From contig JAFLBL010000021.1 in NCBI GenBank assembly GCA_017303855.1, positions 1 to 64,000 of the forward strand: a stretch of DNA of 64,000 nt. The letters run 5' to 3'. A program made the translations under genes and the position numbers. The notes beneath the pieces are model-generated. The model saw only the letters and a program-made list of their open reading frames with translations. It was not told the origin of the DNA and searched no databases. The first letter of the stretch is position 1. Every line of letters starts with the position of its first letter. Of this stretch, positions 42,649 through 52,101 are shown piece after piece. The DNA is from Chitinophagales bacterium (GTDB lineage Bacteria > Bacteroidota > Bacteroidia > Chitinophagales > Chitinophagaceae).

Positions 42649-44250
42649 TTATTTTTCGTTTTGAGTAATCCTGAACCAGTCCAGTCTTACCTGGCCTGCA
42701 TCATTTGTCTTATTGATACGGTTAAAAAAGAAGCCGGTTTTTGCACCTACCCAGCGACCGGGTTTGGCTACCAGTCCGGTACCTAATTCTGTAAACTGGT
42801 TTCCGTCTTCACTATAGCTGAAACGGCAATTGGCCCCCGGCTTCACAATTACCCGAAAATAAATATCCGTTTTAACGGCTTTTTGCCCGTCCTGTACTGT
42901 TTCTTTATTTCCCTTATCGGCGGCCGTGCAAACCGCCTGGGAAAACCAAAGCCCATCCTTTCTTTTTTCAATGGAAATATATCCATAATCGGTGCCCTGA
43001 ACAATCAGTCCGAATTTTTCACCTTCCCAACGTGGGAGGAAACTGAATTTGACCGTGGCGGTAAAGGATTCGGCGGGAAATTTCTGTGCCAGTATATGCG
43101 GATACTCCCAGGCGTTTTTGACGGAATCGGGCAGTAATGAAGAAAGCATTTGCAGATAGCCATTGGCTGTAGGGAAGGCCCATCCTTCCTGCGGGTTGGC
43201 CTGCCATTGCCACTGGTTACCCAATTGGGGGGCATTGAATTCATCGGATTCAGGTATTGAAACGACTGGACCGGATTTACCCACATTCGGTTTTTTATAT
43301 ACCATAACGGGTTCTCCTTTCCCGTCACCGTTTTTATCTTCACCGATCACCGGCCAGTCATTGATCCATTTCATTGGTTGTAAATGAACGATACGGCCAT
43401 ACGCGTCTTTATCCTGGAAATGCAGAAACCAGTCTTCCCCGGTAACTGTATTGACCCATGCACCCTGGTGCGGTCCGTTAACAGGCGAACCACCCTGATC
43501 CATGACTACTTTTTTTTCATACGGGCCATAAATATTTTTTGACCGCAACACCAGTTGCCACCCGGTACTGACGCCACCTGCCGGAGCAAAAATGTAGTAA
43601 TACCCGTTCCTTTTATAGAACTTGGGTCCTTCCACTGTCGGATCCTCCGCATGCCCATCGAATACCATTACTCCATCTGTTATGGTTTTCGTTCCTTCCT
43701 TGTTCATTTCTTTTACAACAAGTATGGATTTGAATCCTGCCCGGCTGCCGGCATACGCGTGAGCGAGGTATACTTTCCCGTTATCATCCCAGAGCGGACA
43801 GGGATCGATTAATCCTTTGCCTGCTTCCACCAATAAAGGAGCAGACCAGGGGCCATTGATGTTTTTTGCTTTTACCAGATAAATACCAAAATCCGGATCC
43901 GGATAATAGATATAAAATTCATTGTTGTGGTAGCGGATACTGGGTGCCCATACACCAGCGCCATGTTGCACTTTACTGTAATAATCAAACGGCGGCTGCA
44001 CGGACAATGCATAACCCAGCAATCTCCAGTTTACCAGGTCCCTTGAATGCAGAATGGGTAAGCCGGGAATATGAGTGAAGCTGGAGGACACCATGTAATA
44101 GTCAGCTCCCACACGGATGGCATCCGGGTCGCTGTAATCCGCATGGAGGATGGGGTTGCGGTAAGTGCCATCTCCGTTATCCGCTTTCCAGACCTGGGCG
44201 GCAGCAAGGAGTTGATTAATGACTGCAACCAGTATAAATAGTTTTTTCAT
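42649..44250 (-). CDS. GH43 glycoside hydrolase with C-terminal beta-sandwich domain
   Basis: The 533-residue exported product (signal ends near AAAQ) is a five-bladed beta-propeller with the GH43 acids: base Asp41 in YSDPDAIR, pKa modulator Asp149 in LIDPCPLWDD and acid Glu207 in VEGPKFYKRNGYYYIF. A concanavalin A-like C-terminal domain (about 335-530) is seen, as in beta-xylosidases and alpha-arabinofuranosidases of this family. On pectin it may remove arabinose, xylose or galactose side chains; the sugar is not determined by sequence alone. It lies six bases after the CE8-esterase fusion gene. Confidence 0.9.
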   Translation of the reverse strand: MKKLFILVAVINQLLAAAQVWKADNGDGTYRNPILHADYSDPDAIRVGADYYMVSSSFTHIPGLPILHSRDLVNWRLLGYALSVQPPFDYYSKVQHGAGVWAPSIRYHNNEFYIYYPDPDFGIYLVKAKNINGPWSAPLLVEAGKGLIDPCPLWDDNGKVYLAHAYAGSRAGFKSILVVKEMNKEGTKTITDGVMVFDGHAEDPTVEGPKFYKRNGYYYIFAPAGGVSTGWQLVLRSKNIYGPYEKKVVMDQGGSPVNGPHQGAWVNTVTGEDWFLHFQDKDAYGRIVHLQPMKWINDWPVIGEDKNGDGKGEPVMVYKKPNVGKSGPVVSIPESDEFNAPQLGNQWQWQANPQEGWAFPTANGYLQMLSSLLPDSVKNAWEYPHILAQKFPAESFTATVKFSFLPRWEGEKFGLIVQGTDYGYISIEKRKDGLWFSQAVCTAADKGNKETVQDGQKAVKTDIYFRVIVKPGANCRFSYSEDGNQFTELGTGLVAKPGRWVGAKTGFFFNRINKTNDAGQVRLDWFRITQNEK

Positions 44251-44256
44251 GCGTGT

Positions 44257-46101
44257 TTATTTTATCAGCTGAAGCCAGTTGCGCAGGCGTTCGGGCCAGT
44301 TATCCTGCGTTGTTTTATTTACCAGGCCGAATCCATGTCCTCCTTTGGGATACAGGTGAAGTTCGGCCGGCACTTTATTTTTTATACAGGCCGTGTAATA
44401 ACGGATACTGTTTTCCACAGGTACCGCGCCGTCATCACCGGCATGCACCAGGAAAGACGGCGGCGTCTGCGGGGTTACCTGTGTTTCATTACTGAAAAAC
44501 CGTATGCTGTCTTCAGTGGCTGTAGCACCAACCAGGTTATTACGGGAACCCTTATGCGTAATCGTGCTGTCAAAGCTGATTACCGGGTAGATCAGTATCG
44601 CGAAATCAGGACGGGTGGATACGGTGTCGGTAGAGGACGGATCTGCTTTAACGGTAAAATGGGTGGCGGCCGTAGCTGCCAGGTGACCACCAGCCGAGAA
44701 GCCCATGATACCTATTTTAGCAGGAGAAATTCCCCATTCCCTGGCATGCCGGCGAACATAGCGGATGGCTTCCTGTGCATCCTGCAGCGGGGCGAGATGC
44801 CGGTCATACTGTAAACTGTCATCCGGCAATCTTGATTTTAAAACAATGGCGGTTACACCCCATTTAATAAATTCTTCCGCCACCCGGGTACCTTCTTTAT
44901 CAAATGCCAGGATGCTGTATCCTCCGCCGGGACAAATTACTACAGCCTGCCCATTGGGTTTATCCGGACGATATATACTGAGAGTGGGGGTCAGCACTTT
45001 TGAAATCCGGGTCACATTGTCTTTTGTTATGGCAGCTTCCCGGTCAGGAACGTTTTTATTGTTGGGTACGGGGCCGGAATAAAGATTTACCACGGTAAAC
45101 CGTTGCCGGTTAAAAGCGGAATAATTAAAATCAGGTGTCCGGGTGGTATACCAGTTTACATCCTGGCCAAACACGGATTTAATGGTATACAAAGCGGCTT
45201 CCTTATCGCTGAGTTGTTTACTCCATTTAACCCTGTTGCCGGAATTGGCACCCGGCCCATAACTTCTATATTCGGCATAGTAGGCCGTCTTTTCATTTTC
45301 CGGATTGCCCCAGTTATCCCAACCGGCCGGTGTAATCACCGATGGCAATTCACAACGGAGAAAAACGGTCCGGGCATTACTTCTCCAGGGGCGGCCAAGA
45401 GACAGTTTACTGACCGTGGTATCTGCCTGGATTTTGCAATCAAGGAAAACAAAACCGTACTTTTTTGATGCGGGAGTACTGGCGGCGGTAATATAGGAAT
45501 TGGTTTTGCCCCTGATCATGCAGGCGTTGAATACGGCTGTGCCTGGACCAAAAATAAAGTCAGTCGTGCCTTCAATATAACAATGATCAAATAACTGATG
45601 CGCCGTTTCTCCTCCGGAAAAAATGGTATCCTGGTGTCCAAGGAACTTACAATTGGTAAATACGGCTTTATCCGCATCCACATACAACGCGAGTGCTTGT
45701 CCTACGGGTCCGGCACTGTTTACAAAACTGATATTGGCTGCACGAAAACGGTTGCCGGATATTTTGGCCGTGTAGGACGTAAACGTAGTATGCTTTCCTT
45801 TTCCTGAATAGTCGTCAAAAACAATTAGGGTACTGTCCACATTTTCACCGATGAAGCTTACATCTGTATTCGGTGCGGGTAATTCTATTTTTTCACGGTA
45901 GATTCCGTTTTTAATAAAGAGTGTGATCGGTGCCAGCGGGTAGACACGCATGGCGTCAATGGCATCCTGGATATTTAAATAGTCACCACTGCCGTCTTTG
46001 GCTACCGTGAAAGTATACTTATACTGATTCGGATTTGCCGTTTGTGCCCCAAGGCTCCAGCTGCAAAGCAGCAGTAGGATTACCAGTGTATTCTTTTTCA
46101 T
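44257..46101 (-). CDS. Pectin methylesterase-esterase fusion (CE8 then alpha/beta hydrolase)
   Basis: The 614-residue exported protein has two catalytic domains. The CE8 beta-helix (about 25-315) is canonical, with QALALYV, LGHQDTIF (about 156), TTDFIFG (about 181) and LGRPW (about 236). An alpha/beta-hydrolase (about 325-614) follows, with the nucleophile Ser in GFSAGGH (about 468), Asp in HAGDDGAVP (about 554) and His in GGHGFGL (about 589). The second domain resembles acetyl xylan/pectin esterases. It would remove methyl and probably acetyl groups from one chain. The next gene encodes the same two domains in the opposite order. Confidence 0.9.
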   Translation of the reverse strand: MKKNTLVILLLLCSWSLGAQTANPNQYKYTFTVAKDGSGDYLNIQDAIDAMRVYPLAPITLFIKNGIYREKIELPAPNTDVSFIGENVDSTLIVFDDYSGKGKHTTFTSYTAKISGNRFRAANISFVNSAGPVGQALALYVDADKAVFTNCKFLGHQDTIFSGGETAHQLFDHCYIEGTTDFIFGPGTAVFNACMIRGKTNSYITAASTPASKKYGFVFLDCKIQADTTVSKLSLGRPWRSNARTVFLRCELPSVITPAGWDNWGNPENEKTAYYAEYRSYGPGANSGNRVKWSKQLSDKEAALYTIKSVFGQDVNWYTTRTPDFNYSAFNRQRFTVVNLYSGPVPNNKNVPDREAAITKDNVTRISKVLTPTLSIYRPDKPNGQAVVICPGGGYSILAFDKEGTRVAEEFIKWGVTAIVLKSRLPDDSLQYDRHLAPLQDAQEAIRYVRRHAREWGISPAKIGIMGFSAGGHLAATAATHFTVKADPSSTDTVSTRPDFAILIYPVISFDSTITHKGSRNNLVGATATEDSIRFFSNETQVTPQTPPSFLVHAGDDGAVPVENSIRYYTACIKNKVPAELHLYPKGGHGFGLVNKTTQDNWPERLRNWLQLIK

Positions 46102-46103
46102 AT

Positions 46104-47984
46104 TTACTCCTGTTCAGGTTTCCAGCCATGCAGCACCCGGCTGATCGAATACTTTCTGGCTTCTTTCCGGGTTAACTGATGGGTCCAGTCCAGTCTTTTT
46201 TCGGGATTGGCACCGGGACCTTTGCTTTTATATTCCGCGTAATACGTTGTTTTGTGGTTGTCGTTATTATTCCAGGTACTCCAGCCTTCCGGTTTTATAT
46301 GTGCCCCCATTTCACAATTAAGATACACGACTTTTGCAAATGGGCGCCAGGGCCTGCCCAGCGAAACCTGGTGCAGGGAGGTATCTCCGGTCAGCCTGCA
46401 ACGATTGAAAACATAGCCAAATTCATTTTCACCAGGCGTGGATGCGGCAGTTACATGAGAGTTTTTACGGCTGTGGATCACACAGTTTTCAAACCAGGCG
46501 GTAGCGGATCCGAAAATAAAATCGGTAGTTCCTTCAATATAACAATCCCTGAAATACTGACGGCCTTTGCCGCCATCAATCAGCAATACATCCTGGAAAC
46601 CGGTAATCCGGCAATTGATAAACCGGCCATAGTCGCCATCGGATTCAAGCGCCACGGCTTGTCCGGCTGTGAAGCCGGCATCATTCCGGATGCTGATATT
46701 CCGGGCGGTGAAATGAGCGGCCATTATTTTCAAGGTCCATGAAGTACGGGTACTGATCGTTTCCCCGGCAGGACTGATTTTCCCGGTATGATCATTATAC
46801 GTGATAATGGTATTGAATTTATCCTCCCCGGTTATGGTGATATAAGGTCTTAGGGAATCAATAAAAATTTTCTCATAATAAATCCCTTTTTTCACCTGTA
46901 TCTCCACGGGTTTTTTATTATGATCCGGTACTGAACGGATCGCAGCCTGTATGCTGGTAAAGTCTCCGCTGCCATCGGCGGCGACGGTGATCCGGGACAG
47001 CTCATTTTTGGGGGAAAATGTTTTTTGCAGAAACCGGTCCATCTTATTTACAATCGTATCAAACCAGGGTTGAAAAAAAACAAAGGAATGAGGTGACCCC
47101 GGGAATGTATGGACACCGGAATAAATTGAATGAGCCGTCAGGATTTTTCTGAAATCCTCCCGGCCGGCGTGCATACGGTCAACACCGCTGTTGATAAAAT
47201 AAAATGGCGGGCAATGGGCACCCGCATGGCTTAATGGGGCCGCATTGATCCACACATCAGGTCTTTCGGTTTTGGAATAACCGAACCAATGCGTAGCGGC
47301 AGAAATTTTTTTACTGTCATCTCCTTCACCGGATTCGGGATGTATGAAGGCTAATGTACCATCGAGATCAATTACTGCATTCACCATACTGGATTGTCGA
47401 GGGAAACAGCCATTACCTTCAAAGGCGGGATTGCCATTGGTGGCACCCATCATGGCCGCCAGTTCGCCGCCGGCAGAGTGTCCGGCTACAGCAATTTTTT
47501 CCGGATCAATATAGTATTTCCGGGCCTGTTCGCGTGTCCAGCGGATCACTGATTTAATATCATATATGGCGGCGGGGTATAATGCTTCGGTGGATAACCG
47601 GTATTCAGGGGTTATACAAACATAGCCACGGGCGGCTAATTGCCGGAGCAAAGGCTGATGCATTGTTTTATTGCCGCTTCTCCATCCGCCCCCATGAATA
47701 AAGATGAGAGCGGGTCTTTTTTTCTGTCCCGGTGACCGGGGTAAATAAAGATCCAGCGCAAGGGCTCTTTCCGGGGTGGTACAGAATATACTATTTGTAA
47801 CAGAAAGAGAAAGGCTGGTGTCTGCAACGGGGAGGCTGATAAAGGGAAAATAGTTCAGTTGCCGGTTATATTCATTTACTACCGAATAAGCGGTATCCCG
47901 AACACCGGTAATCCCGGCTGTTGACTGGCCTTGCATGATGCAGAGAATCGCCAGGCAGCTATTCAGCAATAAAAGTTTTTTCAT
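46104..47984 (-). CDS. Esterase-pectin methylesterase fusion (alpha/beta hydrolase then CE8)
   Basis: The 626-residue exported protein has an N-terminal alpha/beta-hydrolase (about 45-320) with IFIHGGGWRSG (oxyanion loop, about 98) and the nucleophile Ser in GHSAGGE (about 170). A CE8 domain (about 325-626) follows, with QAVALES, GFQDVLL (about 464; Val replaces the usual Thr), TTDFIFG (about 490) and LGRPW (about 543). I start at 47984, giving MKKLLLLNSCLAILC, a signal peptide. The frame also runs upstream into the CE12 gene. Two bases separate it from the preceding coding stretch and three from the next gene. Confidence 0.9.
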   Translation of the reverse strand: MKKLLLLNSCLAILCIMQGQSTAGITGVRDTAYSVVNEYNRQLNYFPFISLPVADTSLSLSVTNSIFCTTPERALALDLYLPRSPGQKKRPALIFIHGGGWRSGNKTMHQPLLRQLAARGYVCITPEYRLSTEALYPAAIYDIKSVIRWTREQARKYYIDPEKIAVAGHSAGGELAAMMGATNGNPAFEGNGCFPRQSSMVNAVIDLDGTLAFIHPESGEGDDSKKISAATHWFGYSKTERPDVWINAAPLSHAGAHCPPFYFINSGVDRMHAGREDFRKILTAHSIYSGVHTFPGSPHSFVFFQPWFDTIVNKMDRFLQKTFSPKNELSRITVAADGSGDFTSIQAAIRSVPDHNKKPVEIQVKKGIYYEKIFIDSLRPYITITGEDKFNTIITYNDHTGKISPAGETISTRTSWTLKIMAAHFTARNISIRNDAGFTAGQAVALESDGDYGRFINCRITGFQDVLLIDGGKGRQYFRDCYIEGTTDFIFGSATAWFENCVIHSRKNSHVTAASTPGENEFGYVFNRCRLTGDTSLHQVSLGRPWRPFAKVVYLNCEMGAHIKPEGWSTWNNNDNHKTTYYAEYKSKGPGANPEKRLDWTHQLTRKEARKYSISRVLHGWKPEQE

Positions 47985-47985
47985 T

Positions 47986-48738
47986 TTATTTTTTCGGTGG
48001 CAGGGTGAAAAGCCGGTCATTCAGAGCCGTATGCAGTGTCTTCAGGTCTTTTAATACCAATTGCGCGATCATCCGGGCACCCAGTTCGCTGAAATGCGTA
48101 TTGTCTTCTTTACCTTCCGGATAATGCGGATGCTCGCCGGGTTTTAATTGTACAAAAAGTAGTCTGGAATGTTCCACGCCGAGCTCCTGGTAAAGTGCCT
48201 GGCTTTTTTTATCCAGATCAATCAACAGGGTTCCGGTTTCTTTTGCCACATCCCGTACAAGCTGCGCATATACATCATGGGTGCCTTCAATTTGTCCGGC
48301 GGCATTGAATTTCCGGCGTGCTACCGGGGTGAGCAAAAGCGGAGTCGTTTTTTTATCCCTGGCTTCTGTAACATAACGGAGAAGGTTGGTTTTAAATTCC
48401 GTTTCCGTGGTATAGGTTTTCTTGGTCGCTATTTCATCGTTGTGTCCGAACTGTATAAATACAAAGTCCCCTTCTTTACATTCGTCCATGATCTGCTTCC
48501 AGCTGCCTTCATTCCGGAAGGAGCTGGTACTGCGCCCGTTTTTCGCTTTATTTATTACGGTTACGGTGCTGTCCCAGAAATAGACAAAGGGCATACCCCA
48601 TCCTGTTTCCGGGTAATAACGGGGTTCTTTGATACTCATGGTGGAGTCGCCGGCGAGGAAGATGTGTATATTGTTTTTTTCCGGTATCATGAAGGATAAA
48701 CCTGTTATGGTGATCAGAGTGATAAAGATATTTTTCAT
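47986..48738 (-). CDS. CE12 rhamnogalacturonan/pectin acetylesterase
   Basis: The 250-residue exported SGNH hydrolase has the nucleophile Ser32 in LAGDSTMS, Asn/Gly oxyanion residues in NGRSTSS and FGHND, and the Asp212/His215 pair in DNTHFSELG. It removes acetyl groups from rhamnogalacturonan or homogalacturonan, opening the chain to lyases. The start codon overlaps the stop of the pectate lyase gene by four bases (ATGA), showing translational coupling. Confidence 0.92.
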   Translation of the reverse strand: MKNIFITLITITGLSFMIPEKNNIHIFLAGDSTMSIKEPRYYPETGWGMPFVYFWDSTVTVINKAKNGRSTSSFRNEGSWKQIMDECKEGDFVFIQFGHNDEIATKKTYTTETEFKTNLLRYVTEARDKKTTPLLLTPVARRKFNAAGQIEGTHDVYAQLVRDVAKETGTLLIDLDKKSQALYQELGVEHSRLLFVQLKPGEHPHYPEGKEDNTHFSELGARMIAQLVLKDLKTLHTALNDRLFTLPPKK

Positions 48739-50159
48739 TTCAGCAGGCTGTTTAAATACATTTCAATATTGGTATAGAAACTATGCAAGGTTGTTTTCAC
48801 GGCATCGGCGGGATCGGCCGGGTTGAGTCCCTTTTCTTTTTCCCAACTATCGGGTATGCCATCTCTGTCGGCATCGGCAGGTGCGGCTGCGGTACGGAGA
48901 GCGGGCCAGGCATTCACGGTCTGCTCATAAGCGGTTCCATGCGGGAAACCACCTTGTACATCTATAAAACGCCCTGTCCGGTTACGTACATCATTTACAA
49001 TCCGCTCATCCAGTGTATCCCTGCGGTAGCTGGCGCCTGCATGCTGTAAAACCGATTCATAAGCTGCCGTTGCCGTTTCCGTGGGCATAGCTTCTGCCGG
49101 ATGGGGTTGATCAATGATCGTTGATTTTTTGTCCTGTTCAGTACCGCCGTTACCGATTTCAATTCCTAGCCAGTTGTTACGGGAAATGTCTTTTGCGTCG
49201 TCCATATAATTTTCACTTACATGCCATTTTCCGAATCCGATATCCGGATCACGTTTGCCCGGATTCACCATACGATAACGGGCATTTTTACTGGTATTCG
49301 GCCCGTATTTATAATAGTTGGCGATTACGTTATAATCACCCCCTTCGCCGGCATAAATATTATTGCCGCCCCAGTTATAGATTACGTTATTACGGTAGTC
49401 AACGAATTCCGTTTTAGTCTGCCGGATTCCATTGAACCGGGGTGTGCGGTTTGTACAATGGGCGAAGAGGTTGTGGTGTGCGGACAAATGCAGTCCGCCC
49501 CAGATACCGCCATAGCCATGGTGTTCCCAATCCTTATCTCCGGTTTCGAAGTGATAGGAATAGTTGAGCGGTTCGCTGATGATATTCCACTGCAGGGTTG
49601 TACTGTCGCCGGCATATACTGAAAATACTTCGTCGGTACTCCAGCTGGCGCTGCAGTGATCAATGATGATATGTTTTCTTTTCATACCGCCGAATGCATC
49701 ATCGCCACCGCTGCCATCCACTTTTCCTTTTTGCGACTGATAGCGATCGCCCATCCGGAAACGGAGATAGCGGATAATGATATTGTCACCCGCCAGTGAT
49801 ACGGGATGATCGGCCAGGCAGATACCGTCTCCCGGTGCGGATTGTCCGGCAATGGTGGTATTGTCTTTTATCCGCAGCGGACTTTCGAGATGTATGGTAC
49901 CTGAGAGGGCAAACACGATAATTCTCGGGCCTTTTCCATTTACGGCGGCACGCAGACTTCCCGGACCATCGTCGGCAAGTGTGGTTACAATGTATACCTG
50001 GCCGCCTCTTCCGCCGGTGCTGTATTTACCATATCCTTCAGCACCGGGAAAGGCGATAGCCGGTTCATTGGATAGGGTAGTTTGAATACCTGGCAGCTGT
50101 GCACAACCGGTGTTGGCCAGTAAACTCATCAGCAGGATGGGGAAAGGGATTTTTTTCAT
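48735..50159 (-). CDS. PL1 pectate lyase lipoprotein
   Basis: Beta-elimination enzyme that cuts polygalacturonan and leaves unsaturated ends. The 474-residue product starts MKKIPFPILLMSLLANTGC, a lipoprotein signal, so it is likely at the outer membrane surface. The beta-helix shows PGAEGYGKYSTGGRGGQVY, SLRAAVNGKGPRIIVFALSG, DHCSASWSTDEVFSVY and TNRTPRFNG, which fit PL1 subfamily 2. A DADRDGIPDSWE calcium-binding loop lies near the C-terminus. The start was chosen at 50159, downstream of a strong 16-bp hairpin in the leader; a longer frame to 50195 would cross that hairpin. Confidence 0.92.
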   Translation of the reverse strand: MKKIPFPILLMSLLANTGCAQLPGIQTTLSNEPAIAFPGAEGYGKYSTGGRGGQVYIVTTLADDGPGSLRAAVNGKGPRIIVFALSGTIHLESPLRIKDNTTIAGQSAPGDGICLADHPVSLAGDNIIIRYLRFRMGDRYQSQKGKVDGSGGDDAFGGMKRKHIIIDHCSASWSTDEVFSVYAGDSTTLQWNIISEPLNYSYHFETGDKDWEHHGYGGIWGGLHLSAHHNLFAHCTNRTPRFNGIRQTKTEFVDYRNNVIYNWGGNNIYAGEGGDYNVIANYYKYGPNTSKNARYRMVNPGKRDPDIGFGKWHVSENYMDDAKDISRNNWLGIEIGNGGTEQDKKSTIIDQPHPAEAMPTETATAAYESVLQHAGASYRRDTLDERIVNDVRNRTGRFIDVQGGFPHGTAYEQTVNAWPALRTAAAPADADRDGIPDSWEKEKGLNPADPADAVKTTLHSFYTNIEMYLNSLLK

Positions 50160-50183
50160 ACTATATAGAAGGAGTGAAAAGGA

Positions 50184-50219
50184 ATAAGGCTGCATCCGTT
50201 TGTACGGATGCAGCCTTAT
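50184..50219. promoter_or_regulatory. 16-bp stem-loop between susD and the pectate lyase gene
   Basis: The arms 50184-50199 and 50204-50219 (core GGCTGCATCCGT) pair perfectly around TTGT. On the minus strand the stem is followed by TTCCTTTT, a weak U run. It can act as a partial terminator or as a barrier protecting susCD mRNA, giving higher susCD than enzyme expression. This is known for other intercistronic hairpins in sus-like operons; here it is inferred. Confidence 0.75.
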
Positions 50220-50240
50220 CTGTTACATTACAAAGAGCGG

Positions 50241-52082
50241 TTAGTAGCCGGGGTTCTGTTGCAACTGACCCTGGTACGATGCTATAGTAGCCTGATCAAA
50301 AGGATACAATTCACTTTTGCCTGGTACAAAGAAAGAGGCAAAACCCTGCCATAGTGGTTTCCCGTCTATGACGTTTGAAGTAAGGTGTTGCGCCCAGTCG
50401 ATGCGAACCCACTTGGCTGCAGGAACCTGTGTGGTTCCCGTAGTACCAGTCGGAGGAACCTGTGTCGGTCTCCAGAAAGGTTTGCCATTTCCGGTGCTGT
50501 CGGCTGCGGTATAGTAGACTATTTCCTCTCCGGTGTTTTTATAATAAATGTATTGAGGAACGTTGGCATAGGAACCGGTTCTGTCACGAATTTGCTGAAT
50601 GATGGTTCTTGCTTCTGCAATTTTTGTAGCCAGCAGGTTCCAGCGCAGCAGGTCATAGCGGCGGATACCTTCATGGCCAAATTCAAGATAACGTTCATTG
50701 GCAACCGCATTGAAGAAACCTGCTTTATCGGTCGGGGTAGTTCCGATAAGTCCGGTATTCCCGCGGTAGGCTCTTTTTCTCACTTCTTCAAATGCGCTGA
50801 TCGCAGCAGCTGTCGGTCCGTTATTGATTTCATTCACGGCTTCAGCATACATCAGCAGCACATCAGAGAAGCGGATCATGGACCAGTTGTAACCAACATT
50901 CAGTACAGTACCAGGCAACAAGGGTACACGCCAGTCACGGCGGTATTTCCCGGTGTTCAATTCGCCCAGCCGGCGCTGGCTTTTGATATTGGTTGCGTTT
51001 GTAACCTGGTAGTGGGTAACGGTTACATCACGACGTGTATCCACTGAGTCAAACGCATAGAAATAATTCGGCATCATCTGTACACCGCCACCACCGGCAC
51101 CGTAGCGGGAAGCATTATTCAGGGTGGGACCATCATAGTTGCCCATACGGCTGTCACTGTTACCGTTACCGCCACCGGCGCCTACTTCAAATAGAATTTC
51201 TCCCTGGGGGTCATACACAAAGGAGGTTACATTTCTCCAGATACTTTCGTAATTCGGATTGAGGGTATGCTGATCGCGGCGGGCCATCAGTTCCTCCGTT
51301 TCCTGTTTTACTATATTATAGTAAGTCAGGTAATCACTGCGCCGTTCCATTTGCCCGTTACTGCGGAGTGAATAACCTCCACGGAATAAAGCCAGACGCG
51401 CCCGCAATGCTTTTACAGCACCTTTGGTGATGCGTTCATTCCGGATACCCGCTTCTGTTCTCCAGGGAATCAAATCCTTGGCTATGTTCAGGTCTTCTAT
51501 CAGTTTGTCGTACACGGAGTCCCTGTTTGATTTCGGGATAAACAGGTTGGTTTGTTTATATGCCGGAACCATTGGAGCAGGCACGTCGCCCCAGTTCAGC
51601 ATCAGCTGAAACAGGAACTGGGCCCGTAAAGTAAGCGCTTCTCCATGCAGTCTTTTCAGGGCTGCCTGTTCAATGGCGGTACCGGTTGTATACTGGGGCA
51701 TCAGCGGTATCTGTTCAATACACAGATTGGCTTTTTCCACACCGCGGTAAAGTTGTCGGAACGGGTTGGACAACTCTGAATTGGTCAGGAGCAGCTGGTA
51801 CCGCCCGACGCCTCTTCTGCCGTTGTCGATATTGCCACTTACAATACCTTCATCACAATCGTAGGGATAATACAAATTAATGCGGATGCCGTATCCATTA
51901 TCACCCTGTAATTCATCATACACGCCGATAATGGCATTGGTGGCATTGGCTACATCCGAAAATGCCTGGGGTACACTGTATTGAGATACAGGTTCCACCT
52001 CCGTATATTTTTTACAACCGGTAACCGCCAGTACGGTCAGCAGAAGCGTGGCGCCGGTTAACTGTTTAATTATATTTTTCAT
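50241..52082 (-). CDS. susD: SusD/RagB-like surface glycan-binding lipoprotein
   Basis: The 613-residue outer-membrane lipoprotein (signal ends at VTGCKKYTE) captures oligosaccharides for the SusC pore. Typical features are the TPR-like helices of the N-terminal half (EALTLRAQFLFQLMLNWGDVPAPM), IRFSDVLLMYAEAVNE and a C-terminal NERYLEFGHEGIRRYDLLRW segment. It lies between susC and the pectate lyase, separated from the latter by a strong hairpin. The pectin ligand is inferred from its operon. Confidence 0.93.
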   Translation of the reverse strand: MKNIIKQLTGATLLLTVLAVTGCKKYTEVEPVSQYSVPQAFSDVANATNAIIGVYDELQGDNGYGIRINLYYPYDCDEGIVSGNIDNGRRGVGRYQLLLTNSELSNPFRQLYRGVEKANLCIEQIPLMPQYTTGTAIEQAALKRLHGEALTLRAQFLFQLMLNWGDVPAPMVPAYKQTNLFIPKSNRDSVYDKLIEDLNIAKDLIPWRTEAGIRNERITKGAVKALRARLALFRGGYSLRSNGQMERRSDYLTYYNIVKQETEELMARRDQHTLNPNYESIWRNVTSFVYDPQGEILFEVGAGGGNGNSDSRMGNYDGPTLNNASRYGAGGGGVQMMPNYFYAFDSVDTRRDVTVTHYQVTNATNIKSQRRLGELNTGKYRRDWRVPLLPGTVLNVGYNWSMIRFSDVLLMYAEAVNEINNGPTAAAISAFEEVRKRAYRGNTGLIGTTPTDKAGFFNAVANERYLEFGHEGIRRYDLLRWNLLATKIAEARTIIQQIRDRTGSYANVPQYIYYKNTGEEIVYYTAADSTGNGKPFWRPTQVPPTGTTGTTQVPAAKWVRIDWAQHLTSNVIDGKPLWQGFASFFVPGKSELYPFDQATIASYQGQLQQNPGY

Positions 52083-52101
52083 GTCAGAAAGTTTTTGTTT
52101 G

